A stretch of DNA of 11,940 nt. Origin: Gp6-AA40 sp050742535 (GTDB lineage Bacteria; Acidobacteriota; Vicinamibacteria; Vicinamibacterales; UBA2999). The notes under the pieces were generated by a model. The model was not told where the DNA came from and did not search any database. It saw only the letters and a list, made by a program, of their open reading frames with translations. The DNA lies in NCBI GenBank assembly GCA_050742535.1, contig JBOGIQ010000177.1:1-11940 (forward strand), written 5' to 3'. Position numbers and translations under genes: made by a program. This document shows, one piece after another, positions 1-7,072 of the stretch (within the stretch, counting starts at the first letter, position 1; every line of letters begins with the position of its first letter).

Positions 1-157
1 CGTTCCCGCGGCTGGCCACCTTCTCGTCCGGCAGCACCGAGTCCTCGAGATCGAGGCAGACCGCGTCGGCCGCACTTGCCGCCGCCTTGGCGATCATCGC
101 CGGCCGCGACGCGGGTACGAACAGCATCGAGCGCATGAGCCTTCCAGGGGCTGCCAT
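1..157 (-). CDS. HpcH/HpaI aldolase, CitE-like acyl-CoA lyase (N-terminal part only)
   Basis: Only the first 52 codons are inside the window; the gene runs off the left edge. The visible protein begins MAAPGRLMRSMLFVPASRP and continues to a CLDLEDSV motif at about residues 34-41. The RSxLFVP start followed by a DLEDSV/DLEDAV strand is the hallmark of the CitE/HpcH TIM-barrel family (citrate lyase beta subunit, malyl-CoA and beta-hydroxyacyl-CoA lyases), which cleave or form a carbon-carbon bond on CoA thioesters with a divalent metal. The ATG at 155-157 was chosen because a GAGAG ribosome-binding sequence lies 7 nt before it. It starts 24 bp after the acyl-CoA dehydrogenase stop, so the two are almost surely cotranscribed. 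The substrate cannot be told: the substrate-binding part is outside the window. Mycobacteria pair a CitE-like lyase with an acyl-CoA dehydrogenase in a leucine-degradation cluster, so a similar role is possible but unproven. Confidence 0.85.
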   Translation of the reverse strand, partial: MAAPGRLMRSMLFVPASRPAMIAKAAASAADAVCLDLEDSVLPDEKVASRGN

Positions 158-181
158 AGCGTGGCTCTCAGTAATTCACCG

Positions 182-1351
182 TCAGAATGATCGTGGCATC
201 GCCAGCACGTGCTCGCCAATGTACGACAGGATCAGATTCGTCGAGATCGGCGCCACCTGATAGAGGCGCGTCTCGCGGAACTTCCGTTCCACGTCGTAAT
301 CGGCGGCAAATCCAAAACCACCGAACGTCTGCAGACACACGTTCGCCGCCTCCCACGAGGCATCGGCGGCCAGCAGCTTGGCCAGGTTGGCTTCCGCGCC
401 AGCCGGGCGGCCCTCGTCGAACAACCGCGCCGCTTCGTAGCGCATCAGGTCGGCGGCGCGCACGTTGGCGTAGGCGCGCGCAATTGGAAACTGAATCCCC
501 TGGTTCTGCCCGATCGGCCGATCGAACACTACGCGTTCGTTCGCGTAGCCGCGCGCGCGCTCGATGAACCAGTACCCGTCGCCGATGCACTCCGCGGCAA
601 TCAGGATGCGCTCGGCGTTCATGCCGTCGAGAATGTAGCGGAACCCTTTGCCCTCATCGCCGATCAGGTTCTCCGCCGGCACCTCGAAGTCCTCGAAGAA
701 CACCTCGTTCGTCTCGTGGTTGACCATGTTGCGGATCGGCCGGACGGTCATGCCCTTCTCCGTCGCGCCACGGAGATCGACGAGAAAGATCGACAGCCCC
801 TCGGTCTTCTTCTTCACTTCCGTCAACGCCGTCGTCCGCGCGAGCAGCAGCATCAGATCGGAGTGCTGCATCCGCGACGTCCACACCTTCTGCCCGTTGA
901 CCACGTAGCGGTCGCCGCGGCGGACTGCCGTGGTCCGTGTTTTCGTGGTGTCGGTGCCGGTCGTCGGCTCGGTGACGGCGAACGACTGGAGGCGCAGCCG
1001 TCCGGCGGCGATCTCCGGGAGGTAGCGCTGCTTCTGGTCGTCCGATCCGTGACGCAGCAGCGTGCCCATGATGTACATCTGCGCGTGGCAGGCACCCGAG
1101 TTCGCGCCGGAGCGATTGATTTCCTCGAGGATGACCGACGCCTCGGTGACGGTCAGACCGCCGCCGCCATAGTCTTCCGGAATCAGCGCCGCGAGCCAGC
1201 CGGCGTCGGTGAGCGCTTTGACGAACGCTTCGGGATATTCGGCGCGCTCGTCCACTGATTGCCAGTACTCGCTGCCGAACTGCGCGCACAGCTCCCGCAC
1301 GGCGCGGCGATAGTCCGCAAACTGCTCGAATCGGGGGTTGATATCGGCCAC
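182..1351 (-). CDS. Acyl-CoA dehydrogenase, FAD-dependent
   Basis: A 389-residue flavoprotein of normal family length that oxidises an acyl-CoA to the 2-enoyl-CoA, passing electrons to ETF. Visible landmarks are the N-terminal helical domain with IPEDYGGGGL (residues 57-66), the FAD/substrate strand signature FAVTEPTTGTDT (124-135), VNGQKVWTS (151-159) and the C-terminal helical domain with FGGFGFA (343-349). The usual medium/short-chain catalytic Glu near the C-terminus (YEGT) is replaced: the aligned stretch reads LYQVAPIST (363-371). A Glu is present instead in GMNAERILIA (E247), the place used by isovaleryl-CoA and long-chain dehydrogenases, so activity is probably kept. The start is a GTG at 1349-1351; no strong ribosome-binding site precedes it, and it lies 28 bp after the stop of the TIGR03435 gene. 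The adjacent CitE-like lyase suggests a shared acyl-CoA breakdown pathway, perhaps branched-chain; the exact substrate is not readable from sequence. Confidence 0.93.
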   Translation of the reverse strand: MADINPRFEQFADYRRAVRELCAQFGSEYWQSVDERAEYPEAFVKALTDAGWLAALIPEDYGGGGLTVTEASVILEEINRSGANSGACHAQMYIMGTLLRHGSDDQKQRYLPEIAAGRLRLQSFAVTEPTTGTDTTKTRTTAVRRGDRYVVNGQKVWTSRMQHSDLMLLLARTTALTEVKKKTEGLSIFLVDLRGATEKGMTVRPIRNMVNHETNEVFFEDFEVPAENLIGDEGKGFRYILDGMNAERILIAAECIGDGYWFIERARGYANERVVFDRPIGQNQGIQFPIARAYANVRAADLMRYEAARLFDEGRPAGAEANLAKLLAADASWEAANVCLQTFGGFGFAADYDVERKFRETRLYQVAPISTNLILSYIGEHVLAMPRSF

Positions 1352-1379
1352 GAGCTGAGATTTTATGCGGCGGGAGATC

Positions 1380-2234
1380 TCAATTCTGTGACGGTCGCTC
1401 GATGTGCTCGATGACGAGGGCCGGCATCCGCAGCCGCCGGTTTTCCAGCTTCAATCCGAGCTGCTCCTGCAGGGCGGTCATGAGATTGGCTCTGCTGGCG
1501 AGAAGATCCTTCCAATCGAGCGTCCACTCGAGATCGACGTCCACGCGCCGGGTGATTCCCGTTCCGTCGACGACGCGCCCGCCGGCATAGGCGCGAACGG
1601 ACAGGAAATCGACGAGCGTCTGGATCGGTTGGCCCCGCATGACGAGCTTTCCAGGGAACGGCCGGAAATCACACTTCCCGTCAGCTCCGAGCTTCGCGCC
1701 GCTGCAGTCCCGATCGGAGATCCGCATTCCCGGTTTCAGCGATCGATCTGCACGGTCGTAGGTGAGGACAAGGCGGGAAATCTCGCGCGTCTCACTGCGT
1801 GTTCGCAGTTGAAAGCGTTGTCGAAGAAGCTCCTGCAGCATCAGTTCTGCCGTGCGCGGCAGCGTGAACGTCGGCGCCTCGGCCAACACGCTGGCCGCGC
1901 GGGCTTCCACGTCGAATCGGTCGGATGCAATCCAGCCGTCTGCGCCGATGATCTGATCGCGATAGGCGTACTCGGACTCGTATGCGGCATGAATGAGCGC
2001 GAGCGCGCTGGCATTCGTCGCCCGCAGCTGGTCACCAGCCAGGCGAATGACGTCTGGTGGAACGAAGGGGAAGTCATCCGCCGCCGGCCCGGTTGGCCGG
2101 ATCGATACGACGTCGAACGCCGGGCGGTCCGGAGTCTGCACGCCCGCGGCCGTGAGCGCCTTCAGCGACACGACCGCCAAACCCGCCAGCGCGAGGTGTC
2201 GAAGGAACGCGCTCAGCCGGCCGGTCGATACCAT
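1380..2234 (-). CDS. TIGR03435 (DUF3738) family secreted protein, copy 1
   Basis: A 284-residue protein of unknown function from a paralogous family typical of soil Acidobacteriota. Residues 1 to about 33 form a signal-peptide-like segment (basic start, then a hydrophobic run LALAGLAVVSL), so it is probably exported. Family landmarks follow in order: AFDVVSIRP (39-47, the FEVASVKP motif of the family), GWIASDRFDVEA (100-111), MLQELLRQRFQLRTRSETRE (132-151), GGRVVDGTGI (218-227), DLEWTLD (234-240) and LMTALQEQLGLKLENRR (251-267). Two cysteines (C177, C188) could form a disulfide outside the cytoplasm. The ATG at 2232-2234 overlaps the slipin stop codon by one base (TAATG), implying translational coupling; a weak AAGAG lies upstream. 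It is more diverged from the family consensus than the second copy at 7073-7894. No enzymatic function is known; a place in the NfeD-slipin operon hints at the cell envelope. Confidence 0.9.
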   Translation of the reverse strand: MVSTGRLSAFLRHLALAGLAVVSLKALTAAGVQTPDRPAFDVVSIRPTGPAADDFPFVPPDVIRLAGDQLRATNASALALIHAAYESEYAYRDQIIGADGWIASDRFDVEARAASVLAEAPTFTLPRTAELMLQELLRQRFQLRTRSETREISRLVLTYDRADRSLKPGMRISDRDCSGAKLGADGKCDFRPFPGKLVMRGQPIQTLVDFLSVRAYAGGRVVDGTGITRRVDVDLEWTLDWKDLLASRANLMTALQEQLGLKLENRRLRMPALVIEHIERPSQN

Positions 2235-3001
2235 TACGAACTCTTCGCGGCAGTGCCCACGAATCGCAACAGTTCGATCGGCAGCGGAAACACGATCGTC
2301 GAGTTCTGCTCCGATCCGATCTCGGTCAGGGTCTGCAGGTAGCGGAGCGTAATCGCGGATGGCTGCTGCGCGAGTACGCCCGCCGCCTGCGCCAGCTTCT
2401 CGGACGCGATCAGCTCGCCTTCGGCGTGAATGATTTTCGCCCGTTTCTCGCGCTCGGCTTCCGCCTGGCGGGCCATCGCGCGCTGCATGTCCTGCGGCAG
2501 ATCGACGTGCTTGACTTCGACCGCGGAGACCTTGATGCCCCAGGGATCGGTCTGGTGGTCAAGGATCTGCTGCAGCTGCGCGTTCAGACGATCGCGCTCC
2601 GCGAGCAGGTCGTCCAGCTCCGCCTGGCCGAGCACGCTGCGCAGCGTTGTCTGCGCCAGCTGCGACGTGGCGTAGTTGTAGTTCTCGACCTCGACAACGG
2701 CCCGTCGCGGATCGATCACGCGGAAATACACGACCGCGTTCACCTTCACCGACACGTTGTCGCGGGTGATGATGTCCTGCGGCGGGACGTCGAGGACGAC
2801 GGTGCGCAGGCTGATTCGGACGATCCGATCGATTGGGCGGAACACGAGGACGACGCCCGGCCCCTTCGGCTGGGGCAGCAGCTTGCCGAGGCGGAAGATC
2901 ACGCCGCGCTCGTACTCGGCGAGGATCTGAATGGAGCTAATCAGATACAAAACCAGGAAGACACCAATGACGAACGTCGGGGAGATGGTCAGGTCTTCCA
3001 T
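2234..3001 (-). CDS. Slipin / p-stomatin, SPFH-domain membrane protein
   Basis: A 255-residue stomatin-like protein. One membrane segment (about residues 9-28, FVIGVFLVLYL) is followed by the SPFH/band-7 domain (about 28-180) with ERGVIFRLGK (31-40), VLDVPPQDIITRDNVSVKVNAVVYFRV (starting at 69) and YATSQLAQTTLRSVLG (110-125), then a charged helical region (about 170-215). These proteins form large ring-like oligomers and organise membrane microdomains. The C-terminus holds NSTIVFPLPIELL (233-245), which resembles the hydrophobic C-terminal stretch where the archaeal NfeD protease cuts its partner stomatin. The frame stays open upstream to about 3547, but the ATG at 2999-3001 is preferred: it has a strong AAGGAG (3009-3014) 7 nt before it and is followed directly by the membrane segment. 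It overlaps the end of nfeD by 13 bp, the conserved NfeD-slipin arrangement. Confidence 0.95.
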   Translation of the reverse strand: MEDLTISPTFVIGVFLVLYLISSIQILAEYERGVIFRLGKLLPQPKGPGVVLVFRPIDRIVRISLRTVVLDVPPQDIITRDNVSVKVNAVVYFRVIDPRRAVVEVENYNYATSQLAQTTLRSVLGQAELDDLLAERDRLNAQLQQILDHQTDPWGIKVSAVEVKHVDLPQDMQRAMARQAEAEREKRAKIIHAEGELIASEKLAQAAGVLAQQPSAITLRYLQTLTEIGSEQNSTIVFPLPIELLRFVGTAAKSS

Positions 3002-4350
3002 CCGTGCTCTCCTTCTGAAGCGGACCGAACGGTCGGTTCGACCCTGAGCGTAAGGCCATCCACTCCGACGATCCGTACGGCAACCCCTTTGGGCAGCGGC
3101 ACGCGGCTGATCGCGTGCCAGATCTCGCCGTGCGCGTCGATCTGGCCGGGCACGTCGGCGGTCAGTGCCGCACGGGTGCGTCCGATCTCGCCGATCATCG
3201 CGTCGATGCCGGTCTGCGCCGGACGACGCTGCGCATTCAGCGCCAGGCGGCCGAGGCCGAGCACCGCCGCAGCAAGTAGCAGTGCCGCCGGGACGACGGT
3301 CCCGAAGTGAATGCGAACGCCGGGCACGGCGCTGGTCGCCATGACGGATCCAATCACAAGCGCGACGATGCCGCCGATGCCGAGGACGCCGAAGCTCGGC
3401 ACCTTCAACTCGAGGATCAACAGCCCCAGCCCAAACACGATCAGGACCAGCCCGGTCACGTCGATCGGCACGATTTGAAATGCGAAGAACGCGAGCAGCA
3501 GCGACAGCCCGCCGGCCACGCCGGGGAAGATCGCCCCCGGATTCCACAGCTCCACGGTCAACCCGAGGATCCCCAGCGTCATCAGCAGATACGCGACCTG
3601 CGGGTGCGCAATCGCGCTGAGGAACCGCTGTCGCCAGGTCATCTCGCGGCGCTCGACCACCGCGTTCGCCGTGTGCAGGCGATGCTCGCGTCCGTCGAAC
3701 CGCCGGATCATCCGCCCATCGAGCATGCGGAGCAGTTCCTCGACATCTGCGGCGACGACGTCGATGAGCGGCGGCACGGCGGCGAGCGCCTCGCGGTCGG
3801 TAAAGGCGCGGCTCTTGAGCACCGCTTCTTCACTGAGCATGACGTTGCGGTTGCGCGCTTCCGCGAGCGAGCGCGCATAGGCGGCGGTGTCCGACGCGGC
3901 CTTCGTCGAGGTGGTCTCGTCCATCGGCTCGCCACCACCCGACACCGGGTGGGCGGCGCCGATGTGCGTCCCGGGTGCCATTGCCGTCACGTCCGCGGCG
4001 AGGGCGAGAATGAATCCTGCCGATGCGGCACGGGCACCGGCAGGAGCGATAAAGACGACGACGGGTGCCCGCGAGGTGATCATCCGCGACACGATCGCCC
4101 GGGTGGACTCCAGCAGGCCTCCTGGCGTGCGGAGGACGACGACGACCACGTCGGCGCCGGAGGTGTCGGCCTCGGCGATGAGCTCGTTGAAAAACTCTGC
4201 GGCGACGGGATGAATGATGCCGTCGATGTCGGCCACCAGCGCCCTCGGACGGTCCGATTCCGCCTCCTGGCCCGCGACCCACGACCCGGCCCCGAGGGCG
4301 AGGACGCCGGCCGCAGCGATGAGTCGGATCCGCCGCAGACGTTCCAGCAT
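2989..4350 (-). CDS. nfeD: NfeD, long form: ClpP-class membrane serine protease with C-terminal OB domain
   Basis: A 453-residue long-type NfeD (NfeD1b architecture). Residues 1-27 look like a signal peptide (LIAAAGVLALGAGSWVAGQ). The ClpP/SppA-like protease domain covers about 35-230, with RTPGGLLEST (74-83), the nucleophile motif AASAG (S110) and a Lys at 150 in TSTKAAS. This Ser-Lys pair, 40 residues apart, matches the dyad spacing of the archaeal 1510 protease. About five membrane segments follow (near 251-269, 273-292, 297-316, 319-341, 350-370), and then a soluble OB-fold domain (about 380-440) that typically contacts stomatin. The protein probably processes the slipin encoded next to it. 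The start at 4348-4350 fits the signal peptide; an in-frame TGA lies at 4369-4371, so it cannot begin upstream of that. It is the first gene of a probable five-gene operon. Only 29 bp separate it from the divergent gene at 4380. Confidence 0.94.
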   Translation of the reverse strand: MLERLRRIRLIAAAGVLALGAGSWVAGQEAESDRPRALVADIDGIIHPVAAEFFNELIAEADTSGADVVVVVLRTPGGLLESTRAIVSRMITSRAPVVVFIAPAGARAASAGFILALAADVTAMAPGTHIGAAHPVSGGGEPMDETTSTKAASDTAAYARSLAEARNRNVMLSEEAVLKSRAFTDREALAAVPPLIDVVAADVEELLRMLDGRMIRRFDGREHRLHTANAVVERREMTWRQRFLSAIAHPQVAYLLMTLGILGLTVELWNPGAIFPGVAGGLSLLLAFFAFQIVPIDVTGLVLIVFGLGLLILELKVPSFGVLGIGGIVALVIGSVMATSAVPGVRIHFGTVVPAALLLAAAVLGLGRLALNAQRRPAQTGIDAMIGEIGRTRAALTADVPGQIDAHGEIWHAISRVPLPKGVAVRIVGVDGLTLRVEPTVRSASEGEHGWKT

Positions 4351-4355
4351 GGGAG

Positions 4356-4380
4356 TAATATCCGCTCACCTCAGATTCTA
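4356..4380. promoter_or_regulatory. Candidate overlapping divergent promoter region (nfeD / double-CMD gene)
   Basis: The 29-bp gap between the two divergent start codons holds one -10-like hexamer on each strand: TAATAT on the plus strand (4356-4361), 18 nt before the ATG at 4380, and TAGAAT on the minus strand (4380-4375), 24 nt before the nfeD ATG. The minus-strand TAGAAT also appears before the second TIGR03435 gene. Neither has a convincing -35, and the -35 regions would lie inside the opposite gene. GAGGTGAG on the minus strand (4372-4365) could serve nfeD as a distant ribosome-binding site. Placement is inference from hexamer likeness only. Confidence 0.3.
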
Positions 4381-5561
4381 TGCGCGCCGTTGCCGTTACG
4401 TTCGGAATTGCGGCGGCCCTTGTCGCGGTCGTCGCAGCTGAACCTCGCCTCCGCCCGGTCGCCGGCGCTGCGCTCAATGAGGAACAGCGATCGCTGGAAA
4501 AAGCTCACGCCGTCTCGTTCGGCACGGGTGCTGACTTCCGCGTGCTGCTGGCGCATCCGGAGCTGGTGAAGGGCGTCCTGCCATTCGCCAACTACATCCT
4601 GGCCGAATCGACGCTGACCCCACGCCACCGGGAGCTGCTGATACTTCGAACCGCGTGGCGCACAAAATCGGACTACCTGTGGGCGAAGCACCAAACCCGT
4701 GCGGTCGTCGCCGGACTCTCGAAGCAGGAAGTGTCGGCGATTGCCGAGCGGCCCGCCATCCAGTGGACCGAGTTCGAAGCAGCACTCCTGCGCGCCGCCG
4801 ACGAACTGCATCGGGACTCTGTCATCAGCCACCAGACGTGGGCGGCGCTCGCGAAACGCTACGGAGTGCACGAGCTCATGGACGCCGCGTTCACCGTGGC
4901 TGAAATGACGATGATTGCGGAGGTCGTCAACAGCGCGCGCGTCGATCTCGAGGCCGGCTGGACCAGTGTCGAGCGATCGAACCCACGGCGGACGTCGAAT
5001 CGTGACGCTGACCTGCCGCTCACGGCGCCGCGCGTCGAACCGGTCGTGCTGGCACAGGCCACGCCGGAAATTCGCGCGATGCTCGATCCGTCGGGCTCCG
5101 GGCGTGACATCGCCGGCGTGTATCGAACGTTCGCACGGCACCCGAAGCTGTATGTGCCGCGACAGATCCTGTCCGAGTACATCCGCACGAAGTCGACGCT
5201 GTCGCCGCGCGTGCGGGAGATGCTGATCCTGCGCATCGGCTGGCGGTGTCGGTCGGCGTACGAGTGGGCGGCCCACGCGCCGGCGGGCCGTCGCGCCGGC
5301 CTGACCAACGATGAGATCCGGATGCTGGTGCGGTCCGGATACGACGGCTGGAGCCCCGCCGACACGGCCATCGTCCGGGCGGCCGACGAATTGTTCGACG
5401 AGGACGTGATTTCGGATGCGACGTGGAAGGCGCTCGACGATCAGTTCGACGAACGCCAGTTGCTCGACGTGCTGATTACCACCGGCGGCTACCGGATGGT
5501 CTCGATGGTGCTCAACACCTTCGGCGTCGCGGCCGAACCGAACAGCGAGCCATTCCCCTAA
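4380..5561 (+). CDS. Exported tandem carboxymuconolactone decarboxylase-like (AhpD-like fold) protein
   Basis: A 393-residue protein made of a probable signal peptide (MRAVAVTFGIAAALVAVVAA, 1-20) and two copies of a CMD-type all-helical domain, about residues 55-195 and 250-386. The copies align at a constant offset of 195 residues: HRELLILR (83-90) with VREMLILR (278-285), W93 with W288, Y99/W101/H104 with Y294/W296/H299, and RAADEL (138-143) with 333-338. CMD proteins normally have one domain of about 110-190 residues and act as multimers; a fused pair would make a built-in dimer. Neither copy has the CxxC of AhpD peroxidase partners (only one Cys, C290, in copy 2), so thiol peroxidase activity is unlikely. 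The YxW..H residues resemble the decarboxylase branch. Substrate unknown. The ATG at 4380 sits just before the signal peptide but has no clear ribosome-binding site. It is a single gene that diverges from nfeD and ends at a hairpin. Confidence 0.88.
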   Translation: MRAVAVTFGIAAALVAVVAAEPRLRPVAGAALNEEQRSLEKAHAVSFGTGADFRVLLAHPELVKGVLPFANYILAESTLTPRHRELLILRTAWRTKSDYLWAKHQTRAVVAGLSKQEVSAIAERPAIQWTEFEAALLRAADELHRDSVISHQTWAALAKRYGVHELMDAAFTVAEMTMIAEVVNSARVDLEAGWTSVERSNPRRTSNRDADLPLTAPRVEPVVLAQATPEIRAMLDPSGSGRDIAGVYRTFARHPKLYVPRQILSEYIRTKSTLSPRVREMLILRIGWRCRSAYEWAAHAPAGRRAGLTNDEIRMLVRSGYDGWSPADTAIVRAADELFDEDVISDATWKALDDQFDERQLLDVLITTGGYRMVSMVLNTFGVAAEPNSEPFP

Positions 5562-5590
5562 CGCGTCATCTGCGCTCCACGAGCGACCCC

Positions 5591-5633
5591 GAGGTGACGG
5601 AGGGAACGGTTTTACCGCTTCCTCCGTCGCCTC
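5591..5633. terminator. 43-bp near-perfect inverted repeat between convergent genes
   Basis: Arms 5591-5610 and 5614-5633 pair around a TTT loop. Read as plus-strand RNA, 17 of 20 positions are Watson-Crick, two are G-U (5604/5620, 5595/5629) and one is an A-C mismatch (5606/5618). It begins 30 bp after the stop of the double-CMD gene and ends 8 bp from the stop of the convergent MmgE gene, so it can terminate transcripts from both sides. On the minus strand the two G-U pairs become A-C mismatches, so folding favours the plus transcript. No U-tract follows on either side, so it may be an atypical terminator or an RNA-stabilising stem. Confidence 0.65.
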
Positions 5634-5640
5634 CGCTCGC

Positions 5641-7056
5641 TCAGACGGCGACTTCTGGCCGGGATGCCGTGAAGAGAGCACCGAACGTCTCGGAGAGGTT
5701 GGACCGCGAGACGAGATGTGATGTGGCTTCCAGCGATCTGGCGGCGAACTCGGCGCCGAAGCGGTCGCCGACGAGCGTGCTGAACTTTGCTTCGAGCGCT
5801 CGCCGATCGATCGGGTTCTCGGGCGTCCCGCGCGGGAAATCGCTGGCATCCTGGAGGCGCGCCCCGTCGCGAAGCGTGAGCGTCAGTCGTGCGGGCCACG
5901 CCGCCGGATATTTCCTGGTGAGGTCGGCGGCGACGCGCACGCGGGTGCGCGCCACGAGCGACGCCAGCCCGGGCGGTTCAACGCCTGACGCGCCGAAGCG
6001 ATCACCGGAGAACTGCTCCAGTCCGGCTCTCCCTTCCAGCAGCGCAACGGCGACGCAATAGGCGAGGCTGAACTTCGCCTGATACGGCGTGCGCGGCCGT
6101 GCCGCCCTGACGATCTCGTAGCCCGGCCCGTAGGTCTCGACCTCGATCGACTCGACGCCGGCGGCATCGTAGTCCGAGACGCCTGCGCGCGCGCGCAGCG
6201 CGATCGCCAGATCGATGGCGCTGTGCGTGTGGCCGCAGCAGGCGTGCAGCTTGTAGCCGTTCTCGCGGATCTTGCCGATCGCCGGGAGTCCCGCGGTGAT
6301 GCGCGACGGGTCGGCCACGTCGCACATGGCGCGGAAGAAGCCGCGCTCGCCGCCAAGAATGCGGCTGGCGCCGGTGAAGCCGGCGCGCGCGAGGTCGGCC
6401 GCGAGCACGCCGTTCATCGCCGCCTTGCCGGGATGCAGATGCTTGCTCATGGCGCCGTCGGTGTTGAACTCCCACAGGCCAGCAGCCTGCGTTCCGGCGC
6501 TGCCGAGCGCGTGAAGCATCTGCTCGCTGGTCAGTCCAATGATCGAACCTGCGGCTGCCGCGGCGCCGAAGGTCGCGACCGTGCCGGTGGGATGCCAGAC
6601 GCGATAGTGGCTCGGGTTGACAGCCTCGCCGATCCGGAACGCCGCCTCGTAGCCGACAGCGACGCCTGTGAGAAACCGCTCGCCGGTCGCGCGCTCGCGT
6701 TCCGCCACCGCCAGCGCTGCCGAGATGATCGGCGCTCCGCCGTGCACAGTGGAGGTCTTGTGGATGTCGTCCAGTTCGAGGATGTGCGCTGCCACGCCGT
6801 TGGCGAAGGCCGCGGCTGCCGCCGACGCCCTGCCGCCGGCGAACATCGTCGCCTCCGACGAGTCGCCGAACCCGCGCGCCACGGTGTGTGCGATCGCCGC
6901 GGGAACTTCTGTCGAGCCCGCCAGCGCCGATCCCAGCCAATCGAGCACCGCGCGTTCCGTGTGCTCGACGGTCACGGCGTCCAGGTCGGCAAATCGCGTC
7001 GCGGCGAGAACCGTCGCCAGCTCGCGGGAGGGTTGTCCTGCCATTTTCGAGGTCAC
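5641..7056 (-). CDS. MmgE/PrpD family protein (2-methylcitrate dehydratase / aconitate decarboxylase-like)
   Basis: A 471-residue protein of normal family length (about 450-500). Landmarks are FANGVAAHILELDDIHKTS (84-102) with the paired Asp and nearby His105 (VHGGAPI), HPTGTVATFGAAAAAG (155-170), SKHLHPGKAAMNGVLAADLA (204-223) and GYKLHACCGHTHSAIDLA (267-284). These stretches carry the conserved Asp, His and Lys residues that line the active site in aconitate decarboxylase and PrpD. Members dehydrate, decarboxylate or epimerise small polycarboxylates in the cytoplasm. No prpB or prpC lies beside it, so the 2-methylcitrate cycle is not shown and the substrate stays open. The start may be the GTG at 7054-7056 (16 bp after the TIGR03435 stop) or the ATG at 7042-7044 (28 bp after); neither has a clear ribosome-binding site. 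Close spacing on the same strand indicates cotranscription with the TIGR03435 gene. Confidence 0.92.
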   Translation of the reverse strand: MTSKMAGQPSRELATVLAATRFADLDAVTVEHTERAVLDWLGSALAGSTEVPAAIAHTVARGFGDSSEATMFAGGRASAAAAAFANGVAAHILELDDIHKTSTVHGGAPIISAALAVAERERATGERFLTGVAVGYEAAFRIGEAVNPSHYRVWHPTGTVATFGAAAAAGSIIGLTSEQMLHALGSAGTQAAGLWEFNTDGAMSKHLHPGKAAMNGVLAADLARAGFTGASRILGGERGFFRAMCDVADPSRITAGLPAIGKIRENGYKLHACCGHTHSAIDLAIALRARAGVSDYDAAGVESIEVETYGPGYEIVRAARPRTPYQAKFSLAYCVAVALLEGRAGLEQFSGDRFGASGVEPPGLASLVARTRVRVAADLTRKYPAAWPARLTLTLRDGARLQDASDFPRGTPENPIDRRALEAKFSTLVGDRFGAEFAARSLEATSHLVSRSNLSETFGALFTASRPEVAV

Positions 7057-7072
7057 AGTCTACAACCGTGCA

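Noticed and set aside
3002..3547. Upstream extension of the slipin frame to about position 3547
   Set aside because: The extension is Arg-rich nonsense overlapping nfeD in another frame. A strong AAGGAG, membrane segment and family start all favour the ATG at 2999-3001.
3307..4569. Plus-strand open frame of 420 codons opposite nfeD
   Set aside because: It is antisense to a gene with a recognisable protease and membrane segments. Its translation is His/Arg/Asp-rich low-complexity sequence, as expected of a GC-rich shadow frame.
4371..5849. Minus-strand open frame of 492 codons opposite the double-CMD gene
   Set aside because: Its translation is rich in Arg, low in hydrophobic structure and matches no family, whereas the plus strand codes two clear CMD domains. 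It also runs through the 43-bp hairpin and into the opposite frame of MmgE.
5641..7056. MmgE/PrpD gene taken as evidence of a 2-methylcitrate cycle
   Set aside because: No methylcitrate synthase, methylisocitrate lyase or PrpR-like gene is nearby, and the family has several other reactions.
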